11,169 nucleotides of DNA from an uncultured Collinsella sp. (GCA_959026535.1 CAUFMB010000059.1:1-11169), one strand, 5' to 3'. Positions 5,069-11,169 are shown, numbered from the stretch's first letter. A program made the numbers and translations. The notes: generated from the letters alone by a model not told the origin.

Positions 5069-8053
5069 ATGTCCAAGCCTTTACATCAATACGCCCTCTT
5101 TGGGACCGCACAATTTAAATACGATCAGACGATCGCGCACACCTCCGACCCACACCGACAAATCGTCATTTGCAACAACGGTTCAGACGTACGCTACGCC
5201 ACACTTGAAGAGTGGGAAGAAGCTGGCGCTTTGTTCGATGAACGAGCGCGAATCGAGGGCATCGTCACCAGCGCGAGCCCAGCACGTGACAAACTCGAGC
5301 TCTTTCGCAGTCTCTTTACCGGACGTAAAGATGTTTACGCTCATGGATATCGCAGAAAAGACGGAGGTATCGGCTATACGCCCGCTTGCGCAAACGAGTG
5401 GAAGTCGGGAATTTGCCCCAAAGCAGCCCATCAAAGAGTCAAATGCGCAGAATGCGGCAATCGCATCTTCCCCGAATTAAGCGATGCCGCAATCATTGCT
5501 CACTTTAAAGGCAACGATGACCGGTTCCGCGATGTCCTTGGGCAATATGTTCTCGACAGGGACTGCAACACGAAAGTTCTCGTCATCGATTTTGACAAAG
5601 CGGACTGGAAAGAGGCAACAAATGCCGTACGGCTTGTTGCAAAACGACGGAGCATTAACGCCGCCGTTGAGCGCTCAAGGTCCGGCAACGGCGCACACAT
5701 CTGGTTTTTCTTCCTCGAGCCAATCGACGCAAAGGCTGCCAGAGAGTTTGGAAGTTACCTCATAACCGAAGCCGCGGCGCTTAATAAAACAATCACGTTC
5801 GAGGCCTTTGATCGAATGCTCCCCGCTCAGGTCACTATCCCCGATGGAGGCTTTGGAAACCTCATCGCACTTCCCTTTCAAGGCAAGGCACAACGTGAAG
5901 GAAACAGCGTATTTGTAGACGAACAATTCGAGCCCTTTCCCGACCAATGGCTTTATCTGTCGCAAGTCCAGCTGATTCCGCGCTCGACAGTGCAAAATCT
6001 GATCGAAACCACTGGGGACAACCCACACGGGCTAGCAACAGTTACGGTGGCAAACAAGACCAAACGGTATGCCCAAACGCCCCGCAAACGGCTACCGCTC
6101 ACATCGCGGGACTTTCCTTCATCGCTGCCCGTCACACAAGCCGATATGCTGTACATCCCCGAGAAGTCTCTGAGTCCAGCGGCTCAAATGGAAATCCGCG
6201 GGCTCGCAACATTCGCCAACCCGGAATTCTTCCGCGCGCAATCTATGCATCAATCAGTATTCGGTAAACCGCGGCTCATAGACCTCAGCGAGCTTAGAGG
6301 CGGCTGCGTCGCGATTCCCAGAGGCTGCAAAGCTCAACTTGAGCGACTGCTCCAAGAAACCGGCGTCTCTGTCCACTATTCAGACGAACGCAAATCTGAC
6401 AATCAAATTGTGATGACATTTAAAGGCGCCCTTCGCCCTGAGCAGCAAATCGCCGCTGATCAGATGCTCATATACGAAGACGGAATCATGTCCGCTCCGA
6501 CAGGCTTCGGTAAAACCGTCATCGGAGCTTACCTTATTGCCGCCATTGGTCTTCCAACGCTCGTCATCGTTCCCAAGACCGCGCTCATAACCCAATGGAA
6601 ATCCCAGCTCGAGCGATTTGTCGACATTACGGACAACAGGGAGCCCGTCCGAACCCCAAAAGGACGAATCAGCAAAAAGCAGCCTCCGCTCATCGGGCAA
6701 ATTGGAGGAGGCAAGACCGCCGTAAGTGGCCTCATCGACGTCGCTTCATTTCAATCGCTGTCTGGCAAAGACCGCCAAACCGGAGAGCCAATAGTTAAGG
6801 ACCTTGTTCGCAATTACGGCCTCATTATCTGCGACGAATGCCACCATGCCGCCGCGCCGCAGCTCGAGCTTGTTCTCAAGTCTGCCCCGGCCAAATACGT
6901 ATACGGCCTTTCCGCAACGCCCGAGCGCTCCGACGGTCTTACGCGGGCACTCTCCATGCTCTGCGGCCCGCTTCGCTATGTCATCGATCCAAAAACGCAA
7001 GCGATCCAGCAGGGCATCCAGCGCATCGTACGGCCTCGTTTTACCGGAATTCGACTACCGGCCTACGAGCCCGGTGCAAGCTTCAATCAGATTCTCGACC
7101 TTCTGTGCGCGCATACGGCAAGAAATGAATTGATTGTCGACGACGCCCTCGAAGCCGCATCAAGCGGTCGACATCCACTTGTGCTTTCAAAAAGGAAAAA
7201 GCATGCCGAGGAGCTTTGCAGGCTCTTTCGCGACCGCGGACACGAGCCCATCCTCTTAACCGGGGAAATCGATGCTAAAGAGAGGAAAGCGATATTGAGC
7301 AAGCTTCCCGGCTTTGAGCACGAGCACAGAATCATTGTTGCCACCGAAAGCCTCCTGAGCGAGGGGTTCGACCTTGCATATCTCGACAACTTGTTTATTG
7401 CGACGCCGATAGCCTGGGATGGCAGCGTAACGCAACAGGCAGGCAGGCTGCATAGAAACTACGACGGCAAACAGCGGGTTGAGATATTCGACTACGTCGA
7501 CCTGTCGATACCCATGCTCGCCCGCATGTACCAGAAGAGACTCAAGACGTACGCCAAGCTTGGGTACGAAGTCTACGTGACCGGAGGCAGCGAGCAGCCC
7601 GATCAAAACATTCTCATAGAGCCGGCGAATGCCGTAGAGACATTGGTTGAAGACATCGTCGACGCCGCCAAGAGCATCTTCATTGCCGCGCCCTACGTAT
7701 CTGCCGCCTGCCTTGCAAAGCTCGGCAATGCAATCAAAGGCGCCGCTGCCCGAGGGATTGCCCTTGAGATTTACCTTGCCTCGACTCCGCGTGAAGATGC
7801 AAAAGAGACTTTGGCCGAAATGAACGTCGAGTATGCCATCAGAGCAGAAGGACGTTTGTGTGCAGCGATAATTGACGAAGAAACTGTCTGGTACGGAACG
7901 ATCCCGCTGCTAGCTTTCCCAAAGAACGAAGACTGCAGCATCAGGTTCAAAAACAGCGAGATCGCAGCGGAGCTCTTAGACGAAGTCAGCCACAAGGGAA
8001 AGCCAGATGCCGCGTCAACAGACGGAACATCTCCATCACTTGCGGTGAAATAG
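5069..8053 (+). CDS. TOTE-type primase-helicase with degenerate PLD-like C-terminus
   Basis: A 994-residue multidomain protein, probably a DNA-acting conflict (defence) factor. Residues about 50-300 look like an archaeo-eukaryotic primase: a Cys set C107, C116, C126, C129 (possible zinc site), catalytic D174-F-D176, SGNGAH with H210, and GGFGNLIALPFQ at 260-271 with PDQW at 291-294, as in TOTE primase domains. Residues about 450-830 form an SF2 helicase: Walker A APTGFGKT (476-483), DECH (589-592), SAT (615-617) and motif VI QQAGRLHR (789-796). Residues about 855-972 resemble a phospholipase-D fold (IFIAAPYVSAACL, IIDEETVWYG), but the HKD His and Lys positions read R and C. Enzymatic primer synthesis is inferred, not shown. 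ATG 5069 has no Shine-Dalgarno and sits against a hairpin. GC is lower than in flanking genes (30 of 60 in 5581-5640). The last codons and stop come from palindrome copy C. It stands alone as a single-gene unit converging on the toxin gene. Confidence 0.87.
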   Translation: MSKPLHQYALFGTAQFKYDQTIAHTSDPHRQIVICNNGSDVRYATLEEWEEAGALFDERARIEGIVTSASPARDKLELFRSLFTGRKDVYAHGYRRKDGGIGYTPACANEWKSGICPKAAHQRVKCAECGNRIFPELSDAAIIAHFKGNDDRFRDVLGQYVLDRDCNTKVLVIDFDKADWKEATNAVRLVAKRRSINAAVERSRSGNGAHIWFFFLEPIDAKAAREFGSYLITEAAALNKTITFEAFDRMLPAQVTIPDGGFGNLIALPFQGKAQREGNSVFVDEQFEPFPDQWLYLSQVQLIPRSTVQNLIETTGDNPHGLATVTVANKTKRYAQTPRKRLPLTSRDFPSSLPVTQADMLYIPEKSLSPAAQMEIRGLATFANPEFFRAQSMHQSVFGKPRLIDLSELRGGCVAIPRGCKAQLERLLQETGVSVHYSDERKSDNQIVMTFKGALRPEQQIAADQMLIYEDGIMSAPTGFGKTVIGAYLIAAIGLPTLVIVPKTALITQWKSQLERFVDITDNREPVRTPKGRISKKQPPLIGQIGGGKTAVSGLIDVASFQSLSGKDRQTGEPIVKDLVRNYGLIICDECHHAAAPQLELVLKSAPAKYVYGLSATPERSDGLTRALSMLCGPLRYVIDPKTQAIQQGIQRIVRPRFTGIRLPAYEPGASFNQILDLLCAHTARNELIVDDALEAASSGRHPLVLSKRKKHAEELCRLFRDRGHEPILLTGEIDAKERKAILSKLPGFEHEHRIIVATESLLSEGFDLAYLDNLFIATPIAWDGSVTQQAGRLHRNYDGKQRVEIFDYVDLSIPMLARMYQKRLKTYAKLGYEVYVTGGSEQPDQNILIEPANAVETLVEDIVDAAKSIFIAAPYVSAACLAKLGNAIKGAAARGIALEIYLASTPREDAKETLAEMNVEYAIRAEGRLCAAIIDEETVWYGTIPLLAFPKNEDCSIRFKNSEIAAELLDEVSHKGKPDAASTDGTSPSLAVK

Positions 8054-8102
8054 GGACTGTTTTTGGCTTATAAGCCGCAAATCAATCCCTATTTCACCGC
8101 AA
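8040..8102 (+). repeat. Palindromic intergenic repeat, copy C, containing a stop codon
   Basis: A 63-bp hairpin with perfect 17-bp arms TTGCGGTGAAATAGGGA (8040-8056 and, inverted, 8086-8102) and a central GGCTTATAAGCC palindrome. It lies between the convergent primase-helicase and toxin genes: the helicase TAG (8051-8053) is inside the left arm and the toxin stop is 15 bases past the right arm. There is no T-run on either side, so a terminator role is less clear than for copies A and B, although the hairpin may shield both 3' ends. Confidence 0.9.
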
Positions 8103-8117
8103 CTTAGAAGTGAGTGG

Positions 8118-8426
8118 CTAGCTCAGTGGGCCCTGAAATAACTCTTGATGCGAACCCATTCTTACCAGTCGAATCACCGGATTGGTTTTATGCGGCAGGT
8201 AGAGAACGACCACGTCGACCAGGCCATCGGAAAGATGAAAATCGATGTGACCGTTGTAATTGCCGCCCGGGTTGGAGAGCTCGTGGGCACCGTACTCTGC
8301 CGGAAGCACGCCGTGTGCCGCAAGCTCGGCAACTGCCGCCTTAAACTCGGTTTTTAGCTGCGGGTGGCTCTGCATCGCTCGCTTATAGTCGGCCTTAAAC
8401 TGAGCCTCGACCTTAATTTCAAACAT
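8118..8426 (-). CDS. YafQ/RelE-type mRNA interferase toxin
   Basis: A 102-residue type II toxin, predicted to cut mRNA on the ribosome. The fold signature is an N-terminal QFKADYKRA helix, GHIDF strand, VDVVVLYLP strand and a C-terminal GSHQELF. Compared from memory with E. coli YafQ, H48, H60, H93 and F97 correspond to catalytic H50, H63, H87 and F91; the position of Asp67 is taken by H64, with D62 and D67 nearby, so the acid residue is not clearly conserved. The ATG (8426-8424) follows the antitoxin stop by three bases and uses GAGGA lying within the antitoxin's last codons, implying translational coupling. Antitoxin first, toxin second is the usual order. The C-terminus is close to palindrome copy C. 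Confidence 0.87.
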   Translation of the reverse strand: MFEIKVEAQFKADYKRAMQSHPQLKTEFKAAVAELAAHGVLPAEYGAHELSNPGGNYNGHIDFHLSDGLVDVVVLYLPHKTNPVIRLVRMGSHQELFQGPLS

Positions 8427-8429
8427 CGT

Positions 8430-8729
8430 CTAATCCTCATCGAGGAACGACATCAACTCATCAACGTTATCGAATGACGGGCTGTCGTCTGGCAGAATCC
8501 CCAGCTCACGAGCCTCGGCGATCACCATAGCGCGCCTCGTCGCCTCGTTGGGTACCTCCGGCCGCCCCACAATCTCAAACGGAATCTTCCGCTGGTTCAC
8601 AAGCTGCCGAACAGCAAGGTTGAGATACGAATTAAGGTTCAGGCCAACCGAATCTAAAAACTCAGTCGCCTGCTCCTTAAGCCCCTCCTCGATGCGGACC
8701 GTCGTGGGCTTAATCGTTGCAGTAGACAT
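8430..8729 (-). CDS. RelB/DinJ-family antitoxin
   Basis: A 99-residue antitoxin that should neutralise the adjacent toxin and repress its own operon. ATG 8729-8727 was chosen because GAGGAGG lies about six bases upstream; an in-frame 31-codon extension runs back through the promoter and palindrome and is rejected. The N-terminus, TTVRIEEGLKEQATEFLDSV then NLNSYLNLAVRQLV, is a ribbon-helix-helix DNA-binding segment typical of RelB/DinJ. The C-terminal half is acidic (DDSPSFDNVDELMSFLDED) and should wrap the basic toxin. A TATACT box and a 14-bp-arm palindrome upstream fit autoregulation. Confidence 0.88.
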   Translation of the reverse strand: MSTATIKPTTVRIEEGLKEQATEFLDSVGLNLNSYLNLAVRQLVNQRKIPFEIVGRPEVPNEATRRAMVIAEARELGILPDDSPSFDNVDELMSFLDED

Positions 8730-8760
8730 ACGCGACCTCCTCGCCCTCGTCTTTTGCATC

Positions 8761-8766
8761 AGTATA
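8761..8766 (-). promoter_or_regulatory. -10 box of the antitoxin-toxin operon
   Basis: TATACT read on the minus strand, 31 bases ahead of the antitoxin ATG, which leaves a leader of about 25 bases with a strong ribosome site. The -35 position falls in the palindrome at 8777-8812 and reads ATCAGA, a poor match. Confidence 0.5.
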
Positions 8767-8776
8767 CCCAATAAAA

Positions 8777-8812
8777 ATGGCAATCTGATGTTAGATAGCA
8801 TCAGATTGCCAT
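8777..8812. promoter_or_regulatory. Palindrome: candidate toxin-antitoxin operator and LOG terminator
   Basis: ATGGCAATCTGATG (8777-8790) and its perfect reverse complement (8799-8812) flank an 8-base centre. The site overlaps the -35 position of the antitoxin promoter, where RelB/DinJ-type antitoxins bind to repress. On the minus strand the second arm runs into TTTTTATT (8777-8770), and the LOG stop codon is about 30 bases upstream, so the same bases also look like the intrinsic terminator of the LOG gene. Both roles may hold. Confidence 0.6.
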
Positions 8813-8842
8813 GCATATTCATGTCGCAGCGGCACGATTGCT

Positions 8843-9601
8843 CTACATCAGCCCGCTCAGGGCGACGTCGACCGCTTCGTTGAGGTCGTCGGTAATGTGT
8901 ACCAGATCCGGATCGAGCGGGCTGATCATACCGGCGCTCATCACCGGGCCGTTGAGCCAGTCGAATAGGCCCTGCCAGTACTCGCTGCCCACCAGCACGA
9001 GCGGCATGCGCTTGACCTTGTGCGTCTGCACCAGCGTGAGAACCTCGAACATCTCGTCGAGCGTGCCAAAGCCGCCGGGAAATACGATGGCGCCCGAGCT
9101 GTACTTAACGAACATGGTTTTGCGCACAAAGAAGTAGCGGAAGTCCATGCCGAGGTTCACGTATTTGTTGAGCCCCTGCTCGTGCGGAAGCTCGATACCC
9201 AGGCCGACCGACTTGCCGTTGGCGCTCGCCGCTCCCCTGTTGGCTGCCTCCATGACGCCGGGACCGCCGCCGGTGATAACCGCCACGCCGCGCTGGGCGA
9301 TTTTGCGCCCGACGGTACGCGCCGCCTTGTAGAGCTGATCGGTCTTGGGCGTGCGGGCACTGCCGAAGATGGTCACTGCGGGGCCAAGCTCGGCAAGCGC
9401 GCCGAAGCCATCGACAAACTCGGCCTGAATGCGCAGCACGCGCCAGGGATCGGCATGCAGCCAGTCAGTCGAATCTTCGGGCGCCAGCAGGTTGGCGTAG
9501 GTGTTGTCCTTGGGAATCATGGGGCCGCGCATGACCACGGGGCCGCGGCGGTACGTCTCGTCGTAGGCAGGCTCGCCCTCGACGTTCTCATTCTTAATCA
9601 T
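8843..9601 (-). CDS. LOG-family nucleotide 5'-monophosphate phosphoribohydrolase
   Basis: A 252-residue Rossmann-fold protein of the LOG (Lonely Guy, TIGR00730) family. Characterised members release the base from cytokinin-type or ordinary purine/pyrimidine nucleoside monophosphates. ATG 9601-9599 has AGGAG five bases upstream; a 15-codon extension reads into a terminator and is rejected. Family motifs are VTIFGSART at 77-84, ITGGGPGVMEAANRGA at 109-124, FFVRKTMFV at 157-165 (R160 a likely catalytic residue) and PGGFGTLDE at 175-183 (E183). It has a roughly 60-residue N-terminal stretch ahead of the fold. It lies downstream of tgt on the same strand, but a strong terminator separates them, so it is probably expressed through its own leader or by regulated readthrough. 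Substrate is not readable by eye. Confidence 0.9.
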   Translation of the reverse strand: MIKNENVEGEPAYDETYRRGPVVMRGPMIPKDNTYANLLAPEDSTDWLHADPWRVLRIQAEFVDGFGALAELGPAVTIFGSARTPKTDQLYKAARTVGRKIAQRGVAVITGGGPGVMEAANRGAASANGKSVGLGIELPHEQGLNKYVNLGMDFRYFFVRKTMFVKYSSGAIVFPGGFGTLDEMFEVLTLVQTHKVKRMPLVLVGSEYWQGLFDWLNGPVMSAGMISPLDPDLVHITDDLNEAVDVALSGLM

Positions 9602-9615
9602 GGGTACTCCTATCG

Positions 9616-9664
9616 AGAAAAAGAAAACGGGCGGGGTCGACGCCATGCGTCAAACACCCGCCCG
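9616..9664 (-). terminator. Strong intrinsic terminator between tgt and LOG
   Basis: On the minus strand CGGGCGGG (9664-9657) pairs with CCCGCCCG (9635-9628), with a nested GACGC-ATG-GCGTC hairpin in the loop, followed by TTTTCTTTTT. It ends only about 15 bases before the LOG start codon and overlaps the edge of its ribosome site region, leaving no room for a promoter between it and the gene. Confidence 0.8.
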
Positions 9665-9813
9665 AGCATCAACTATTCGGTATGGTACCCACGATGCATC
9701 AAGCACTTGCAAGCTATCGGTCAGCGGTCGCGCAGCCGGTGTCAGCGAATGCGACGACCGGCTGGCGCTCGACCATTGCCGTTGTCCACGCTCTGCAAGC
9801 GTATCTGTCGCCC
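9665..9813 (-). other. Leader/intergenic region between tgt and the LOG terminator
   Basis: 149 bases with local hairpin potential: AGCCGGT (9734-9740) against ACCGGCT (9757-9763), and ACGCT/AGCGT around 9789-9803. Because the terminator lies after it, this stretch would be transcribed either as the tgt 3' UTR or as the 5' leader of LOG. No riboswitch class that I know is recognisable, and no promoter is convincing. Confidence 0.35.
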
Positions 9814-10953
9814 TTAGTAGTCCACCGCCGCAGGGCTGTTCATCCAGTCGCTCACAAACGCGCCGTAGCGGCCCTCGATAATGGCCTGGCGGGCGCGCTG
9901 CATCAGGTTGAGCAGGTAGTAGATGTTGTGCATCGACAGCAGAATGCCGCCGAGCATCTCCTTCTGCGTGACCATGTGACGGATGAGCGCACGGCTGTAA
10001 CCGCCCGTGCACACCGGGCAGGTGCAGGTGGGATCGATGGGACCGTCGTCGTGCGCAAAGCGAGCGTTGCGGAAGTTGAGGCGACCCTCGCTGGAGAATG
10101 CCGTGCCCATACGGCCGGTGCGCGTCGGCAGCACGCAGTCAAACATGTCGATGCCCACGCCAACGCCGCGCACGAGCGTGGTCGGGTTGCCGACACCCAT
10201 CAGGTAGCGCGGCTTATGCTTGGGCATGTACTCGCTCACGAGCGGCGCCAGGGTCTCGAACATGGTCTCGTGATCCTCGCCCACCGAATAGCCACCGATA
10301 CCATAGCCCGGGAAGTCGCCGCACTCCTCCAGATGGCGCAGCGAACGCAGGCGCAGATCCAGGTGCATGCCGCCCTGAACGATGCCAAAGAGCGCCTGGT
10401 CATCGCGGGTATGCGCCTTATAGCAGCGCTCGGCCCACATGCTCGACAGCTCAACGGCGCGCTCAACGTAGGCGCGCGTGGCGGGATAGCCCGGGCACTG
10501 GTCCAGCTGCATGCAGATGTCGGAGCCGAGTTTCATGGCGATTTCCATGTTGTCCTCGGGCGTCCAGAACACGTGGCGGCCGTCGTAATCGTTGACGATA
10601 AAGCGCACGCCCTCATCGGTGAGCTTGACCGCGTCGTTGTGGCTGAACACCTGGAAACCGCCCGAGTCGGTGAGGATAGGGCCGTGCCAGTTCATAAACT
10701 TGTGCAGGCCGCCCAGCTCGGCGATGGTATCCTCGCCGGGACGCATGGACAGGTGATAGGTATTGGCAAGCACGATCTGGGCACCGAGCTGCTTGACGGT
10801 CTCGGTAGGAATACCCTTGACGTTTGCCTTGGTGCCCACGGGCATAAAGATTGGCGTCTCGATGTCGCCGTGCGGGGTGTGCAGTACGCCGGCGCGCGCG
10901 TGCGTCGTCGGGTCCTCGGCGATCAGGTCGAATTGAAAAAGGCTCTGGTCCAT
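9814..10953 (-). CDS. tgt: tRNA-guanine transglycosylase (queuosine pathway)
   Basis: A 379-residue enzyme that exchanges guanine-34 in the anticodon of GUN-anticodon tRNAs for preQ1, on the way to queuosine. ATG 10953-10951 has AAGGAG nine bases upstream. Landmarks: substrate-binding and general-base region ILTDSGGFQVFS with D96, GIVQGG at 190-195, YLMGVGNP at 250-257, nucleophile D272 in FDCVLPTR, and the structural zinc site C310, C312, C315 with H342. Spacing agrees with E. coli Tgt (D89, D264 and a Cys-Cys-Cys-His zinc site). The length is typical and the frame is intact. No queA or preQ1-synthesis genes are in view. A TATAAT box lies upstream. Confidence 0.97.
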   Translation of the reverse strand: MDQSLFQFDLIAEDPTTHARAGVLHTPHGDIETPIFMPVGTKANVKGIPTETVKQLGAQIVLANTYHLSMRPGEDTIAELGGLHKFMNWHGPILTDSGGFQVFSHNDAVKLTDEGVRFIVNDYDGRHVFWTPEDNMEIAMKLGSDICMQLDQCPGYPATRAYVERAVELSSMWAERCYKAHTRDDQALFGIVQGGMHLDLRLRSLRHLEECGDFPGYGIGGYSVGEDHETMFETLAPLVSEYMPKHKPRYLMGVGNPTTLVRGVGVGIDMFDCVLPTRTGRMGTAFSSEGRLNFRNARFAHDDGPIDPTCTCPVCTGGYSRALIRHMVTQKEMLGGILLSMHNIYYLLNLMQRARQAIIEGRYGAFVSDWMNSPAAVDY

Positions 10954-10990
10954 AAACTGGAACTCCTTGGTTGCGGTTCATACGCAAACC

Positions 10991-10996
10991 ATTATA
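10991..10996 (-). promoter_or_regulatory. -10 box of tgt
   Basis: A perfect TATAAT on the minus strand, 37 bases ahead of the tgt ATG. The -35 region at normal spacing is weak (CGGTGC), and the spacer contains a short CGGG-TTG-CCCG dyad. Confidence 0.55.
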
Positions 10997-11042
10997 CGGG
11001 CAACCCGCAAGAAGCACCGACTCGACAGAAACTGGTGCAAAG

Positions 11043-11132
11043 GGGTCATAGTCGTTTAAGAACGTCCCCAACGACTACTTTTCGCCAGCAACGCAAACGC
11101 CGATGTTATGGCACCGACAGACACTATGACCC
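11043..11132. repeat. Nested palindromic element upstream of tgt
   Basis: GGGTCATAGT (11043-11052) is exactly inverted at 11123-11132, and inside it TAGTCGTT (11049-11056) is inverted at 11070-11077. The two left arms overlap by four bases, so the long and short stems compete. A further weak pair, GGTGC near 11033 against GCACC near 11111-11115, fits the same element. It holds no gene and lies about 50 bases upstream of the tgt -10 box. It could be a mobile palindrome, an operator region or the 3' end of an off-window transcript. Confidence 0.5.
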
Positions 11133-11169
11133 AATCCGAGGGCACTGAAAAGATAGGAGCCCCCGCTCG

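Noticed and set aside
1196..8102. The palindromes as a CRISPR array
   Set aside because: Only three copies, kilobases apart, at gene ends; no regular spacers and no cas genes.
8111..8180. tRNA-like D-arm sequence GCTAGCTCAGTGGG
   Set aside because: No matching D-stem 3' half, anticodon stem or acceptor pairing follows, and the bases encode the toxin's C-terminus.
9682..11148. A 488-codon open frame on the plus strand opposite tgt
   Set aside because: It is a high-GC antisense frame with no domain signature, His/Ala/Arg-rich composition and no ribosome site, while tgt on the other strand has every family motif.
11133..11169. AGATAGGAG near the right edge as a plus-strand ribosome site
   Set aside because: No start codon or coding frame is visible before the window ends.

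Overview
The window looks like a high-GC Gram-positive bacterium of the Actinomycetota, most likely a Coriobacteriia/Collinsella-type gut bacterium. That assignment is inferred from the GC-rich codon use of the core genes, strong AGGAGG-type ribosome binding sites, a Tat-exported lipoprotein PstS and several intergenic palindromes; no 16S or other marker is present. No rRNA, tRNA or CRISPR array was found.

Layout. (1) 54-992, minus: pstS, phosphate-binding lipoprotein, probably first gene of a pst operon that continues off the left edge. (2) 1286-3440, minus: a HAD-family phosphatase followed by an M20/Sapep (PepV-like) dipeptidase, probably co-transcribed, ending in a palindromic terminator. 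(3) 3597-4457, plus: a DegV-family fatty-acid-binding protein, divergent from the HAD gene across a 156-bp control region with a near-palindrome. (4) 4458-8102: an AT-richer accessory segment with a 219-bp inverted-repeat (MITE-like) element, a hairpin abutting a start codon, and a 994-residue protein joining an archaeo-eukaryotic primase domain of the TOTE type, an SF2 helicase and a degenerate phospholipase-D-like domain. (5) 8118-8729, minus: a YafQ/RelE-type toxin and RelB/DinJ-type antitoxin. (6) 8843-9601, minus: a LOG-family nucleotide phosphoribohydrolase behind a terminator-bearing leader. (7) 9814-10953, minus: tgt, tRNA-guanine transglycosylase, with a TATAAT promoter and an upstream palindromic element.

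The most interesting part is the centre. The primase-helicase gene belongs to a family that comparative genomics has linked to biological conflict with mobile elements. Here it is bracketed by two nearly identical, same-orientation copies of a 63-64-bp palindrome (4473-4536 and 8040-8102); the right copy supplies the gene's last codons and its stop. A third, more distant relative of the palindrome lies downstream of the dipeptidase (1196-1264). Base changes in the arms of the two close copies are compensatory, so pairing is conserved. With the toxin-antitoxin pair next door, 4.47-8.8 kb reads as a small defence island inserted among housekeeping genes.

Co-operation between genes is visible only locally: HAD and dipeptidase as an operon, antitoxin and toxin as an operon, and pstS with off-window pst genes. 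All functional calls rest on motifs read by eye; no database search was possible.
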